From NCBI RefSeq assembly GCF_000165425.1, contig NW_001799628.1, forward strand, positions 292,099 through 356,098: a stretch of DNA of 64,000 nt. Direction: 5' to 3'. The translations under genes were made by a program, and so were the position numbers. The stretch comes from Paramecium tetraurelia. Taxonomy: Eukaryota; Ciliophora; Oligohymenophorea; Peniculida; Parameciidae. Below, in pieces: positions 46,211-60,000 of the stretch (position 1 is its first letter; every line of letters starts with the position of its first letter). The notes beneath the pieces were generated by a model. It was not told the DNA's origin. It ran no database searches and was given only the letters and a program-made list of their open reading frames with translations.

Positions 46211-47298
46211 ATGTACATTAGGCCTCCGGATTCAAAGCAGAAATTGGCTCAAGTTGGGATTGCCGATGATGACATCGAGCATGTGAAAAGTTAACATGTA
46301 CTGAATATTTCAAGTTATTTTAGAAAGTAGAATAAAATTTAACAGTTGAAGATGCAATTAACAGAATAGATGAGATTCCTGATGAAGTGACTTTAATTCA
46401 CGACTTTAAATATAAAGATACGTGCTTAGAGAAATAAGAAGTGTCTAATTTCTATCTTCCATAAATAGGAGTACTAACCTTAGGAGGGCATATTAGGAGG
46501 AAATGTAAAGACTCTATATGCCCAAAATGTGATTGTTAATGTCTCTGTTTCTCTTGCCGTTGCTGTGGAGAAAGCGATGGGAGCGGCAGTGGCGGTGGTG
46601 GTGGTGGTAGCTGCAGTGACTGTACTTGTGCTAAGTGTTGTAAATTTCTTCCTTGCACTTGTGGTCTTGATAAGTGTTGTTAGTGTTGCAATTGTATAAG
46701 TCCTTATGAAGCAAATCATTATTATATGATGCCTTTATATATACTAAAAAATGATAAAATCAGATTTGAACATTTTAATTATTACGCAAAACTATACATT
46801 TATGATACTTTAGTACTTGAATTTATGTTGTCAGGCAGGAATTACGCTGATCTCGCTTTTGCTAGCTGCAAATCAAATTTCCCTCATGTATGCTTCACAA
46901 ATCCGTTGAATTAAAAAAATGAAAAAATCTATTTTGAACCTTTAGGCAATAAATGCCCAACAAACCCAAGACCTTGCTTCTATTGTTGTACATTATGTTC
47001 CTTGGCAGGCATTTGTGAACTAGAACGTAAGATAGTCGCTACTGTTGGAGAAAACGCAGAAGCAAGGATTACTGCTCGTCGAGAAAAAAAATATGCCTGG
47101 ATTTCTCAATGTGGTTGCTAAGATAGATGTTATCATTTCATTGATTACCCAGAATTTGAGATGAAATTCAAAAATTTAACAAAAATACAAAAGTTAGGTT
47201 TAATTTTTTCAACAATCAGCTATACTATATTTGGTAGATGGGAATAGTTTTCATTTAGAGGAGTATTCAATTTTAATAAGACATATCTTGATTATTGA
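46211..47298 (+). CDS. Cys-rich protein, first of a tandem pair
   Basis: Start MYIRPPDSKQKLAQVGIAD; a 26-nt intron lies near 46286-46311 and another 26-nt stretch near 46471-46496 could also be spliced. The middle is very Cys-rich: KDSICPKCDCQCLCFSCRCC, then a Gly run (SGSGGGGGGS), then CSDCTCAKCCKFLPCTCGL and CCQCCNCISPYE. The C-terminal half has RPCFYCCTLCSLAGICELE and ISQCGCQDRCYHFID. The CC pair after a Pro and the domain order recall phospholipid scramblases, in which a similar Cys cluster is palmitoylated, but the match is weak. Its neighbour at 47390 has the same plan. The Gly run is coded by repeated GGT (46586-46606). Confidence 0.68.
46586..46606 (+). repeat. GGT/GGC codon run encoding poly-Gly
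   Basis: A short run of near-identical glycine codons in an otherwise very AT-rich genome, within the first Cys-rich paralogue; absent from the second paralogue. Prone to slippage. Confidence 0.6.
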
Positions 47299-47389
47299 TT
47301 ATTGAATATTATATAAATATTTAATAGAAGGCCTCAACGTGTAGAATAAAAAAAACATAAATATTTTTAATTTATTTAAATTCTAAATC

Positions 47390-48397
47390 ATGTAGCAAGA
47401 ATATTAGACTGAGAATAATCAGCAAAATGAGAGTTTACTTCCAGAAAATAAGATTTAGCCACCTAATACCATTTAAGTTTCACCAAAACCTTTAACTTAA
47501 GAGGAAGCCTTGGCTACATTACCAGAGATTCCAAATACCATGAATGTTGTTCACAATTTGTTCAATACATCCCCAAAATGTCAAAGTTGCGGAGGTAGAT
47601 TCTATGAAGAGTCTATTATTGAAATACCAGTTTTAGGTAAGTTTAATTGGAAGTTTGATTTTGAAATACCCTGTTGTTGTTGTAAATACAACGCATTTCT
47701 TGTTGGAAAATTGGCTCAAATTTTTCCTAGACGGTATATCAGAGTAGTTCCTTAGCCAAAATAACCTGAATATCATGGTTGTAACAATTCGCATGGATTT
47801 GGAGGAACTGGCTATTTTTTAGAGAATGAATTAATCAATTTCGAATGTGGGCAATTTGGTAGACTCTATATATAAGGAGTTTTAATCTTAGAATTTGAAT
47901 AATGTGGAAAAGCTATTGAAGATATTGCACTTGCATCCGAGGGTTCAACTATGCCTTAAATGTAGGTATACTAACCAAACTATAAATATGCTAACAAAAT
48001 CACTTTTAAGGCTGAAAAAAATAATTGCCCTGAACATCCATATTCAATGGCAGGCTGTTATTCAATTTGTGATTGTAAGAAATTAATTAGAAAATTTGAA
48101 ATTTCTGGATTAAGTTAAGGTGATTGCCAAATCATAAACACAAGAACATCAAAATAAGCATGTTATAAAACTTGTGGTTGTAAGGATGTATGCTGTTGTG
48201 ATTCGTGTAGATATGCTGATTATCCAAATTATTAAATAACTTTCAACAATGTCACAAAATTAGATAAATTAGCTATCATTATGTGTTTGATGCATTTCAT
48301 CATGTACAATGAATGGGAATTTACAAGTTTCCAAGGCATATAACTTTAATCTCAACTAAAGAATGCAATGGGGTTAACATGTTGTTCTATTTTTTGA
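47390..48397 (+). CDS. Cys-rich protein, second of a tandem pair
   Basis: Single open frame of 335 codons without intron, start MQQEYQTENNQQNESLLPE. A Pro/Gln N-terminus is followed by FNTSPKCQSCGGRFYEESII, DFEIPCCCCKYNAFLVGKL, then KNNCPEHPYSMAGCYSICDC, ACYKTCGCKDVCCCDSCRYA and a C-terminal KLAIIMCLMHFIMYNEWEF. Spacing of the late Cys cluster and the NNVTKLDKLAIIM/NLTKIQKLGLIF correspondence show that it is a paralogue of the 46211 gene. Scramblase-like membrane association through palmitoylated Cys is possible; it could instead be a metal-binding protein. Not assigned to a family. Confidence 0.7.
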
Positions 48398-48563
48398 TAA
48401 TTAAGATCAAAATATCTTAAAATATTTATTAAATTAAATTATTTTTCTTCTGTACCAAAAGGTGACTAATTAATTTTACTTGTAGTTGTTTTTTAAATGG
48501 AACAAACAAGGGTTTTGAAATATATAATATTTATTAAAAATTGATATTTTATTTATATAATTA

Positions 48564-50173
48564 ATGATTTATCCAAAAAATAAACTATAATCAGCAGGGC
48601 AAGCGACATTGTCTCGTAAAAACTACACTTCGGAATAAAGGGAAGAAATTAAAAGATAAATAGCTGATAGATTATCTAAGAAGTATGGTTTGGATTTGAC
48701 AGAATAAATACATGCAAAAGTGAATAGCTATCTTAATCAAAATTAAACTATAACTGCCGAAGGGTATTTGAGTTTATTAAACTTATAGGATCTAAAATTT
48801 AGAATAAGAAATAAGTCGCTAAAAGGCATTGCCACAATTACAATAGTAGTAATCTTCAAATCAAGTTAAGTAAAAAGATGAAGATGATTAAAAATCAGTT
48901 GTTTCAAAAATGTCAGGAGCTTCCAATTTTGATATGGTTGATTAATACACACATAAAACTGAAAAAAACACAGAGGAAAAGAAGAGCTAGAAAATGACTG
49001 GCTTGCATACCAAGAAAATTGAGAATGACTTGGCATTTCTTAATGAAGAAAATTAATGGGGTGCAATATACAAATACAATAAATATCTCTATGATAAGGA
49101 AACTGATATTAAAAAACAAAGAGAAGTAGAAAGAAAGAAAAAGATTAAAGAAGAATTGGATAAATAAGTTGTTGAAAAATAGTCTAAAAAAAGCGTGAGC
49201 AAAAGGGAAGAAAATGCATTCTATGAAAATTAGTTGTATCAATGCACATTATATTTGATTAAAAAGAATAAGAAAAAATTGATAGAGTATGTCTTTTCTC
49301 AATTATTAGGCTAAACAAATTAAAATGATTGAGAAATAAGCCAGAGATTAGCAAGTCAAGGAAATTAAGAAGAATAGAAGAAATGAAGAGAAATAAGAAA
49401 AGGCTTTAGATAGCTATATGATATAAAAAGTAAGGGAAGAATTAGATGACGAATAAAAATTCCTATAATTCAAAAAAGAACATCAATATTAGGTTATGTA
49501 AAAGTTGATGGCTGAAAATGAAGAAAAGAAAAAACTGTAAGAGAAGGAAAAGGAAGATGAAAGACAAGAGAATATCAGATTAATGGATGCATATTGCAAA
49601 TTACTAGATAAATAAGAAGAAGAAAGGTAGAAAGCTATGAAGGAAAGAGATGAAAAAATTAAACAATATTAAGAGAAGGCTATGGAAATGTAAGAAAAAG
49701 AACTGGAAAGTAAAACAGATATCTATTTCGTTAGAAAAAATTGGATAATTAGAAAAAAGAGCAGATAAATATGAACAAAGAAAGGAGAGAAGACTATAAG
49801 AATTAGAAAAGGAAGCCGAAAGAAAGAAGTGGGAAACCAAATTAAAAACAAGAGAGTACTTGAATAAATAAATGGAAGAAAAAGAAGTATAAAAACAAAG
49901 AGAAAAATTGAAGGATCAAGAATAAGTAAAAAAATTGTTAAAACTTAGGCTACCTTGTGGAAGGAAGATACTACTAATTATTTTTAATTTGAAAAAGATA
50001 GAGATATTGAAAAAAAGAAAATCTATAAGGAATATTAGGATACATTACTTGACCAAATGAAAGAAAAATCTTAAGCCAAAAAAGGAATAATTGACGAAAT
50101 GCTTAAACATGAATAAATGTTAAGTAAGAACACGTTGTCAGAATTAGATCAAATGAGACAAACAGTTCAATGA
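48564..50173 (+). CDS. TPH-domain/CFAP-like coiled-coil ciliary protein
   Basis: Start MIYPKNKLQSAGQATLSRK. A 25-nt intron lies near 48763-48787, a 23-nt one near 49286-49308, a 25-nt one near 49709-49733 and a 23-nt one near 49928-49950. The frame between 49200 and 49310 is not fully resolved. After a 100-residue N-terminus (QADRLSKKYGLDLTEQIHAK-like helix) the chain is nearly continuous Lys/Glu/Arg coiled coil (REVERKKKIKEELDKQVVEK, MKERDEKIKQYQEKAMEMQ, RADKYEQRKERRLQELEKE). This is the trichohyalin/plectin-homology pattern of MNS1, CFAP45 and CFAP53, microtubule inner proteins of ciliary doublets. Assignment to one of these is not possible by eye. Confidence 0.65.
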
Positions 50174-51014
50174 TTTATTTCATATATAATATTAAATTTA
50201 GCTAAAATCACCTTTGTTAGATTATTTTCACTAGTATAAAATGTTTAATTTATATAAAATAGAGAGTCCTTTCTCCTGGTCATTTATTCGAACAACAATA
50301 ATCATTTATCATGTAAAATCAATTTTGGAAAATAAAAAATACTTAAAGGATTAGTTTAATTTATAAATATGATATTTTATCAATTAAATAAAATACGAAT
50401 AGGAAGAATTATTTAAAGAAAGTTGATCCCGCTTCATCTCTTATATAACTTTTAGAATCCTTTCAGATAATTTAGCGATAAAAAATAGAAAAATTTGTTA
50501 AATAATATCGCCATTTTTAATTGATCATAATTTACTATGATAAATTGCAAGTTTTAATTAAATATCATTTACATCATATAGAAATACTCTTAATTATAAA
50601 CTAGCATTTAGATATATATATTTTAAATTGTGAATACAAAAATAAAATTAAGATAAATTAAATGTTAAAAAGAAGTTATTATTTCAATTACTAAAAAATA
50701 TGGGATTGCCATCTATTTTTAAATTAATAGTTGATCAAACTAAAATTAATTAGTGTCGTAATACTGTATTTAAATTATCCAAATATCTCATCAAGGTACA
50801 TTGATATCGAACAACGAAATTATTTTATACACATTATCGCTGATGTTTAACTCTAACTAATTATACTTAAGAATAAATTATCAAATTTAAATTACACAAT
50901 CTCTGAATAAATGTAATTACTTTCATATTTTTAAAAGAGTCATTTTTATAATTTATATATTAATTTGATTTTATAGAATTATTATCATAATGATTTATTT
51001 TACAATTTCTAAGA
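50174..51014. other. Long AT-rich intergenic region
   Basis: Between two convergent stops. A long plus-strand frame (50311-51234) crosses it but also overlaps membrane-span codons of the giant gene on the other strand, so it is judged a chance frame. No gene or element recognised. Confidence 0.45.
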
Positions 51015-54000
51015 TCATATAACAGTATATTCTAAGAATATTTCTGACAATTTGTTATGCTAAATAAAGAAGTAAAAAAATCTATTTATCGGGTTGAACT
51101 CATCTTCTTTCATTAGAGTTACTATATATCTAAATAGAACTATTCTGCAATAAATGACTAGGATATCTACTATAGCATAACTCAGTATGATCGAACAACC
51201 CAGAACAATTGACATTTTTAAATTAAAATTTTGATGGCATTAACCCCTAAAATATTTATCATGCTTACTTTAGAAGAGATAAATAGATAGATAATACATA
51301 TGACAAAAGATGAATTAAAAAGAATATACTAATTATAATAGTCCTAGAAATTCCTTGAAATCTATAAATGGATTCAAATATCTTAAAAATTGTTCTTAAT
51401 AAAAGTAGTAAAATGTAGTTAATTATAAAAAGAGGAATAAATGTTACTATTTCGATAAAAAAAGTTTCAAAATATGATAACGGAATTAAAATAGTTAAAA
51501 ATACAGATAGTTTTAAGAATCTGTAGCTTTTTGGGATAATTCGATCTTCAAAGTAAAATAAACAAATTATTTCATGAATAAACTATTCATAATTTATAAA
51601 ATATTACTTTAAAAGAAAATTTAAAGATTTCTAAGTTTCCAGGAGAACACTTAAGTTGATCATATTTTTATTTTTATTCATCAGAGGCTTTAGGAGATCT
51701 TTCAGTAAAAATGTTTTAAGCATCTTTATTCTGAGGGATCTCAAATTTTTACAATTCATAATATATGAAGAGAGTAAAAACGATATAAATACCATGAAAC
51801 AACAGGAATGGCTAATTATTTATATTACAATTAGTATCATCTGCTTAAATACTGTTCAATATTTATACTATTTCTAATTCATCTGAGGATGAATTTTTGT
51901 ATTTAGTCATAAAAATAATTCCGAGCTAAGAACATTAGCAAGATACCTGAACAGTTTTATTATTAATTTCGGTTGTTTATAGCTAACATTATTATAATGT
52001 TTCGCTGCTGTCATACTAAAAACATTGAAAATTATAAGCAGGAAGCAAGACGTCCACACAATAAGAGTATTAAGCAACATCTATGAGATAATTTATTTTT
52101 AATTTTTCGTAATCTCTATATTAATTTTTGTAAAGGTAATTTCGTAATTTTGTGATTGTGTAAAAACTCTAATCTATTTCAGATGAAGACTTATTCAGAA
52201 CTGTTTTTATATCTTATACATGTTTTTCAGAGACATTTAAGTAATTAAAATAAATATCCATTTATTCTTTTTGAACATAGACAATGAGACCATCCATGAT
52301 ATCTTTATCTAAACCTTCTTATTGATTAAAAACATCTTTTGTGACCTTTGCTGATTGATACTTCAAAATCTATCCATTTAAAACGAAATCTTGGCCATTG
52401 ACTGGAACTTAAGTATTTGTAAACTCCAACATTTCTTCAATAAGTGCAATTAAATCTTTTGATAACTAAAAAATTTATTCTTTGTCTTCCTTTTAACTAA
52501 ATGCTGTTTAAGAAATTTTCAAAAATAAATCATCAACAAATAGAATAATAGCTACTAATGAATTTGAAATCTATTGTTTTGATTGAAATAGTTGTTCATT
52601 CAAAAATATATCATTCTATTTGATCTCATCATCTAAGTTTGTTCCTTTCGATAGAATTTTTGATGCAGAGTTTTTTAATTATTAAAATTCTAGCACAAAA
52701 TTGAATATATCTGTAGAGGAATACTTTTGAGTTTTATTATTGTTAATTAAGAATAATTAACTCATATTATCGTAACAACTCTCTTAATTAATTTCAGCTA
52801 ATACTCTTGCTGATAAATTCGAATTACTCAAATTTACTTTAAATCTTTTGTATAATTTGATTGTCTAAAGGGCCAATAATTATTCAAATAAATCATCTGA
52901 ATCTATTTTGCCCTTAATACTATTGACTAATTATTCTTAAAATTAAACGCAACCTTCTTTATCATAATGATTCATTATCACTTCTAATAACATGATTACT
53001 TATTTTTTATAAGTGAAATTGCTCTACAAAAATTCAGTACAATTAAGTTCAATCTTTTATACATCCAAATGTTCTTCAATATTTGTAATTGATCCTCTTG
53101 AATCCATTATTTAAACCAGAGCAACTCCTTTACTATAAGGTAACAAGGCTTCAAAATAATTAAATCTTTAGAAACCATTAAGAATCAAAGAATAGTCCGA
53201 TAATTTGTTTTAAAACTCCTAATAGTCCTATTCATTCAAAAAATATCTCAATTAGTATGTAAATGGGTAATCCTCAGAAAATTAACAATTAGCCACAATT
53301 TTTTATGATTACAGAGCTTAGACTCTTTAGGATTTTAAATAAATGATACAAATAGGCGGTTGATTCAATGTCATTTTTATTTATTATTAACTAGGAATTA
53401 TATTGTTTGTGAATTGAGCAAAAAACTTTAAATAAAATTAGTTTCCTTTGTTAAATTCTTGATACTGATCATACAATCTTAATTTATATTGAAAATACAG
53501 AGGTTCTAGTATCTTTACTAATTCATAATCATAAATGATAGCAACCTAATATTACAACAATTAATATCTATCCTCGAAAGGGATATTAAACTAAAACTGC
53601 AATGTCTCATAATTATTTATTGGCCTCATTATGTAACCCTTACTGTAATCAACATCAAGGATTGAAAAATCATCTTCTAAGAAAACGATATTTTAAGAGA
53701 ATTTATATGTTCTATCTGATTTTGATGCTATAACTGTCCAAACCCAGATAGTAAATGGTAATACATTCATTTTCTTTATGTATTGAGTTGAATCTGTTTT
53801 GTTAATTTTGACTACTTTTTTATTTATATCCATGCAAACAGTGCCTTGTGTTAAATCTGTGCAGCTAACTTCGATTGCAATATCTGGGTCTTCATTCCAA
53901 TCATACTAATAATCGAGATCTATGCATTAGATATTTACTTTTAAGTCTTTCCTATAATTTTGAATATCTTTGGTTCCATTAAACTAACACAAAAGCCCTC

Positions 54001-57000
54001 CTTAAAGTATTTCTATTATAATATTTTGAGAATTCGAAAAATTAGTTTTAGATTCATTTGTTTGCATTTAAAATGTATAAGCAGTTAAAGGAGTTAATTT
54101 GTACTTTTCTATTGTCACATGATAATAATTTTCATTAATTATTTAAGAAAAATTGACATTTGATGACCTAGACATAGAATCATTTCTTAATATTTCTACT
54201 ATTGAAACAGAGTATTTGGAGTTATCTACAGAACTATCATTTTATAAATCAGTTTAGCTAGAACAATTCTTTTTCTAGATACTAAATTGCAAATTTATTG
54301 TTTCAAAAGTAAAATATTTTTTCTGTCCCAACCAAAGCACTGTTGGATAATTTCCATTATGAGTTTGAACTTAAAATTGATACTTTCCCTTCTGACCAAT
54401 AAAATTCTAAAATTCAAGAAAAAATGTTATTTTCGAAAGTTTCGGTAGAGTTTATATTGGAATCATTAGGTCTAGTTGTTGAAAAGTAGTTTGATATAAG
54501 ACAAATTCTTTCAGATTGCCATTTCCATTTTGCCCTTCTAATAAATAAGTCCATGTTATGCTGTTAAAAGCTCGAAAGCCATCCTAACTTTTCGACTTAA
54601 TCAAAATAGTATTATCATCGCATGGATTAAGTAAATATTAAGGTAGATCATATTGAATTTCAGGTTATAATAGATTGATAGGATATTTGACGTGATTAAA
54701 AATAAATGTATTTAATTTTTTTTGGCAATTTTTATGGCTGAATGAATTATTCTTAAATAGAATAAAATTTTCTGGAAGTATGGCTGCATTATCACCTAAT
54801 TTCAGTATTAATTATTTATTATTTTTTTCATCTATTACACATTGAGGGTTATTTCCTAATTACTTAATTGTTTCAGCAGCCAAAAATTTAAAGCAAATAT
54901 TATCTTTAAATTAAGACTAAAAATAATTTAAATTTAAAGGGAAATCAAATAAGACTTTGATTGATAGCAAATCATCAGAAAGTCTAATATCTAAAACAGC
55001 AACCTCGCAACCTATAAGTATAATGATATGTTAATATACTTGAGCACCATGGAGTACCTTCATGACTAATTGAGTTCAAAGGGCAATTGCAAGTCTTGTC
55101 TTCTGATAATATTCTATTTCCATTGCATCCTAAACATCCTACTTAATCACAAGTTTTGCAATTTAAGTCACACTCTTTACACTTGGTACTATGATTATCA
55201 TCATAAAGTCCCTCTTTACAGTTACACTCTGGATAATTAATACGATCTCCTCTACATGTCAAACAATGGGATTGGCTGCCTTAACATGTGAGACACTTAA
55301 AATCACATTCTAACAATATAATTCTTAATATTATTACAAAGACAATTAGGCTACCCAGCCTCAAAATACCCATCTTAACAATCACATGCCTTGTTAAATC
55401 TGCTTCCTTTACAACTTGTACAATTTGATGATTTAATTTCACAAGTATTACATTTATTGTCACATGCTAAGAAATTAATAACACTATAATTACGTTCACA
55501 AGTGAATTATTCATTTTCAAAATACCCAGCTTTGCAATTACAAAGAGGAGGATTTTCTCTCAAATTAGTCAAACATAGTAAACAATTTGACGGTTTTTAT
55601 TAGCAAGTCTTACATTAGTAATAGCATTTTTAACATTAGAGTTAGACTCCATCATCATAATACCCATCTTTACAATCACAATTTTATGATATTGACAATC
55701 GATTGGATGTATTTGATGGTTTGCAACTTATGCATTTATCCATTTTTAAAGTACATCCAGAACATTTAATATGACATTCTAATGGTTAAATATGAAGTTA
55801 CTTTGACATGTTTCGTTTTAATCTTAAAAGAAATTGGATAAACAAGGACACTTGTGAATTACAGATTAATCAATCCTATTCTAATTGACATCGCAACTTG
55901 TGCAGTAATTATTCTTCCCTTAACATGTTAAGCAAGTATTCGAGCATTCTAATATAGGAAATGCCATTACTTTCACAAATGAGTTATCCATTATCAAAAT
56001 ACCCGGGCTTACATATGCATTAATTGGTAGTTAATATTCTAAGTTATTCAGATTCAAAACACGATAAACATTTTGTTGAATTTGATTAACAGGTTTTGCA
56101 TAAGCTGTTGCATTTCTGACACATTTCAATTCCAACATCAAAGTAACCATCTTGACATAGACATTAATCGATATTTTTCAGATTTCTAAAATATATAGAT
56201 TGACATGTTAAACATTTGGTTGATTAATTTGCACATGTTTTACAAGAGAAATCACATTCTTTTATATAAATTAATTTTACATTAACACATTTTCTAATTG
56301 GCTTCGTAGAATCCATCTTTACAAGGACATTTCAATGTATCTGTATCATAATATCTAGTTATAGGTTCACATTCTAAGCATTAAGTTGCACTTAAACATT
56401 CTTTACATGTTTTGTTGCAAGCTATTGATATTTAAGTATTTTTTACCTTCGCATTTCAATGTCAAAGTATTAAAATAATAACTAGGCATACATATGCATT
56501 TATTCTAATTAGTAATCTATAAATTAAGCATAGAATCGCATGTCAAGCAAAATTAAGAATTCCCTTGACAAGTAAGACAAGATAAATCACATTTTACACA
56601 CTACTATAAAGGATCTTCAAAATAGCCATCCTTGCAAACACATATATTTCCAGTTTTAATGATTCTAAAATTATCTGCTGAGCAAGAGAGACAATAGTTA
56701 TCTTAAGTGATACATGTCAAGCATGTTTGATTACAAAGCAAACATTACTTATTGGTCCCAGTTTCATATGTGCCATCTATGCATTAACATTTATTATTTT
56801 TTAATGCTCTCAATAATCCACATGATGTGCAAAATGTAGGTGAACTTACACAGGTTTTACAAGTAATATCGCACTTTTAGCAAATTCCATTTATTTCAGT
56901 TGAACCAGTTTCACATACACATTTATGGGTTTGACTATCTAAAATTTTCGATTATGTTGAATCACATTCAGTACAAGTTATTGAATTATGGATACAATTT

Positions 57001-60000
57001 ATACAACTTGAATCACACACTGTGCATTTTTCCTGTCCTGTATCATAATAACCTTTATCACAATCACATTGATTTCCATTTAAATGTCTAGTTAATGGAC
57101 ATGAAGTACAAGTATACTCTTAATTTTAGCAAGCAAAACATTAAATTTTACATTTCTTACAAGTTACTGAATATCCATCATCATAATAACCAATTTTACA
57201 TTAGCAACTTCCACTATTATTATTATAAACCCTGAAAGATATGTTTTAATCAGGGCATGTCTTACATTGACTTGATAATTAGCCATCACAAATTAAACAA
57301 GAATAATGACATGCTTAACAAATTTCTACTTCTGCATCATAAAAATTATCATTGCAAGGACAAGAGTCTAGACTACTGTTGAATGATCTTAATGATATAA
57401 ATGAGCAAGTAACACATTTTGTCGATAATTAAATGCAAGTCGAACATGAATAATGACATTCTAATCCTTAGATATATAATTACTCTGACAATTAATATTC
57501 ACCCCATCATCATAATAGCCTGCTGGACATTAACATAAAGAATTACTAAGTACTCTTAAACTTTAAGGAGGACAAGATAAACATTAGGTTTCCAAAGTAA
57601 CACAAGTGTAGCATCTATAATTACATACTAGTATAAATGTTAGTTAATACAGGAGCATAAAGGTTTCCCTATATCAAAGTAATTGTCCTTGCAATTACAT
57701 GATTAGCCTGACTAAATTCGTTTTTCTGATATCTAACAGGACGAGCATTAATTAGAATTACTTCCTGTGCATTTTAAACAAGAATAATGACAATCTATTA
57801 TAAATTTTACTATTAATACTAAGGCATTGTAATTTATTTAAAGGTTAATAAGTAGATAACGATAAGCCTTGAAGTTTAGTTTTGCAGATACAAACACTTC
57901 CATTTAAATATTTTTCTGGTGGGCATGAGGTACAATTATCTGCAGATATGTTACATTCAAGACAATCTTTATTACACGCTATTAAAACCTTTATTATAAT
58001 TATACTTTTGCATTCAGCCTAACCGATATCGAAATATTTTGAAGCACACAAGCATTCTCCTCCTGTGGTAAGGTATCTTCCAATTAAGGTATTGCAAGAT
58101 GTACATTAATTTGATTTGTTACCATTACATGTCAAGCATGTAGAATGACATACTTTAATTTCAGTTGATATTATTACAAATGCATTTTGGATTACCAGGT
58201 TCATCGTATGATTTAGGAGGACATTTGCATGAATTGTCGGTTCCAAGATCTCTATATGAAAAATCTGGACATTTGTCACAATGGTCAACAGATCCGCTGC
58301 ATAAAGCACATCGATATGAACATTCTAAAATTCTTTTTCAGTATTTACTTTAACATTTTGTATCTCCAACATTTTGTTCTAAGTAAGCATCCAAACAACC
58401 ACATTTATTAGCTTTAACAATTCTATTGCTATCATTGAAGCAGGTTATACAATTATCAATGTTAGAACCATAACAGGTCATACATGTATAAAAACATTCT
58501 TAATAATTACAATCAATATTACTTGAACATTATAATGTACCTACATCATAATAACCATAAGGACAAACACATTTTGATATGATTAACTATCTATAGGTTA
58601 AGTCACAGCTTAAACAATTAGTCTCACTCATTCCATTACAAGTTTTACAAGAAGAATGACATTCTTGACATTCTAATGATTCATCATCACTATAATAATG
58701 TGGATCGTTGCATAAACATTTAAATGTAGATCCTATTCTATCAGGATATCTCGAGGATGGACAACCTGTGCACTTATCTTCTCCATATAAATTGCACGAT
58801 AGACAAGAGTTATGACAAGCCACTAAATATAATTCTTTAGTTTTTACAATAACAAAGAGTATCATTTCTTCCTGTGTCGTAATATCCTGGATTGCATAAG
58901 CACTTATTTTCTGCAGTCAAATGTCGTTGTTTTTAACTCGAACATACTGTACAATTAGTTGCCAACAGTCCGTTGCAGCTTTGACAAGTATAATGACATT
59001 CTAGAATATAAAGTAAAAGAATACTAAAACAAATATCTACAATGCCATCTTCTCCATATCCTTTCTTACAAACACATTTTAAATCGCTAGAGACAGTTCT
59101 GTTTTATACTACTATGCACATTGAACAATATTGATTTGATGAATTATCATTTGGAAATTAACATTTTTGGCATCTTGGATGGCAGTCTTAATTTCATTTA
59201 TTTTTACCTTTGCATAAAGTTGAACCATCATTTTAAACGACATCTATTGTTCTTGGAGCACATATGCATTTTCCGTCAACTAGTTCTTTATGATAAATGT
59301 TTGGATCTCCACAATCAGTACAATTATTCTCCAAAGGTCCTGAGCAGTTGTAACAAGAATAATAACATTCTAAATTAAAACTTAAGTAAATTACTTTAAC
59401 AAATTTTATCTTCTAATCCAGTATCATAATATCCTTGCATGCATGGACATTTATCACCAATTAGACTTCTATTTTGTAATGGATCACATGATGTACATTC
59501 TCCAAATATTAAAGTACATGTCAAACAATATCCAGTTGTGCATAAGATACATTCACCATCTAACTCTGCATATCCTTTCATTTAATCACACACACATTGT
59601 CCTGGGACAATTCTAGAACTCCGCTTTTAAGAAGTGAAGCAGGTTGTACAATAATCAGGCTAAGTAACATAACAAGATTGACAAATCGGGTTGCATTCTT
59701 CAATAATAAGAGCACATTTTTTATCTGGAGTCAAATAGTGTGTTGCAAAGCAGCTTTTACATTCATTTTCTTTATCGCAAAGAAAACAATTTTCTGTTCC
59801 TGGCGTTTACTGACAAGCTAATATGATTAATGATATTATAACAGACACAATGAGTCCCTTTTTTAAAAAATCCAATATCACATTATTGACAATCTGTGTC
59901 AACTGCTATTCCATTCGAATCATAAATAAAATCGTATTTCATGCACATCTTATCGCCCAAACATTAAGAATCTTTTAATTCATAAGGCCATGTGCAAACT

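Noticed and set aside
50311..51234. Uninterrupted plus-strand frame of 308 codons starting MQNQFWKIKNTQRISL
   Set aside because: Its last 200 bp lie opposite clear membrane-span codons of the giant receptor gene, and the rest has no domain. With one stop codon and high AT, open antisense frames arise easily.
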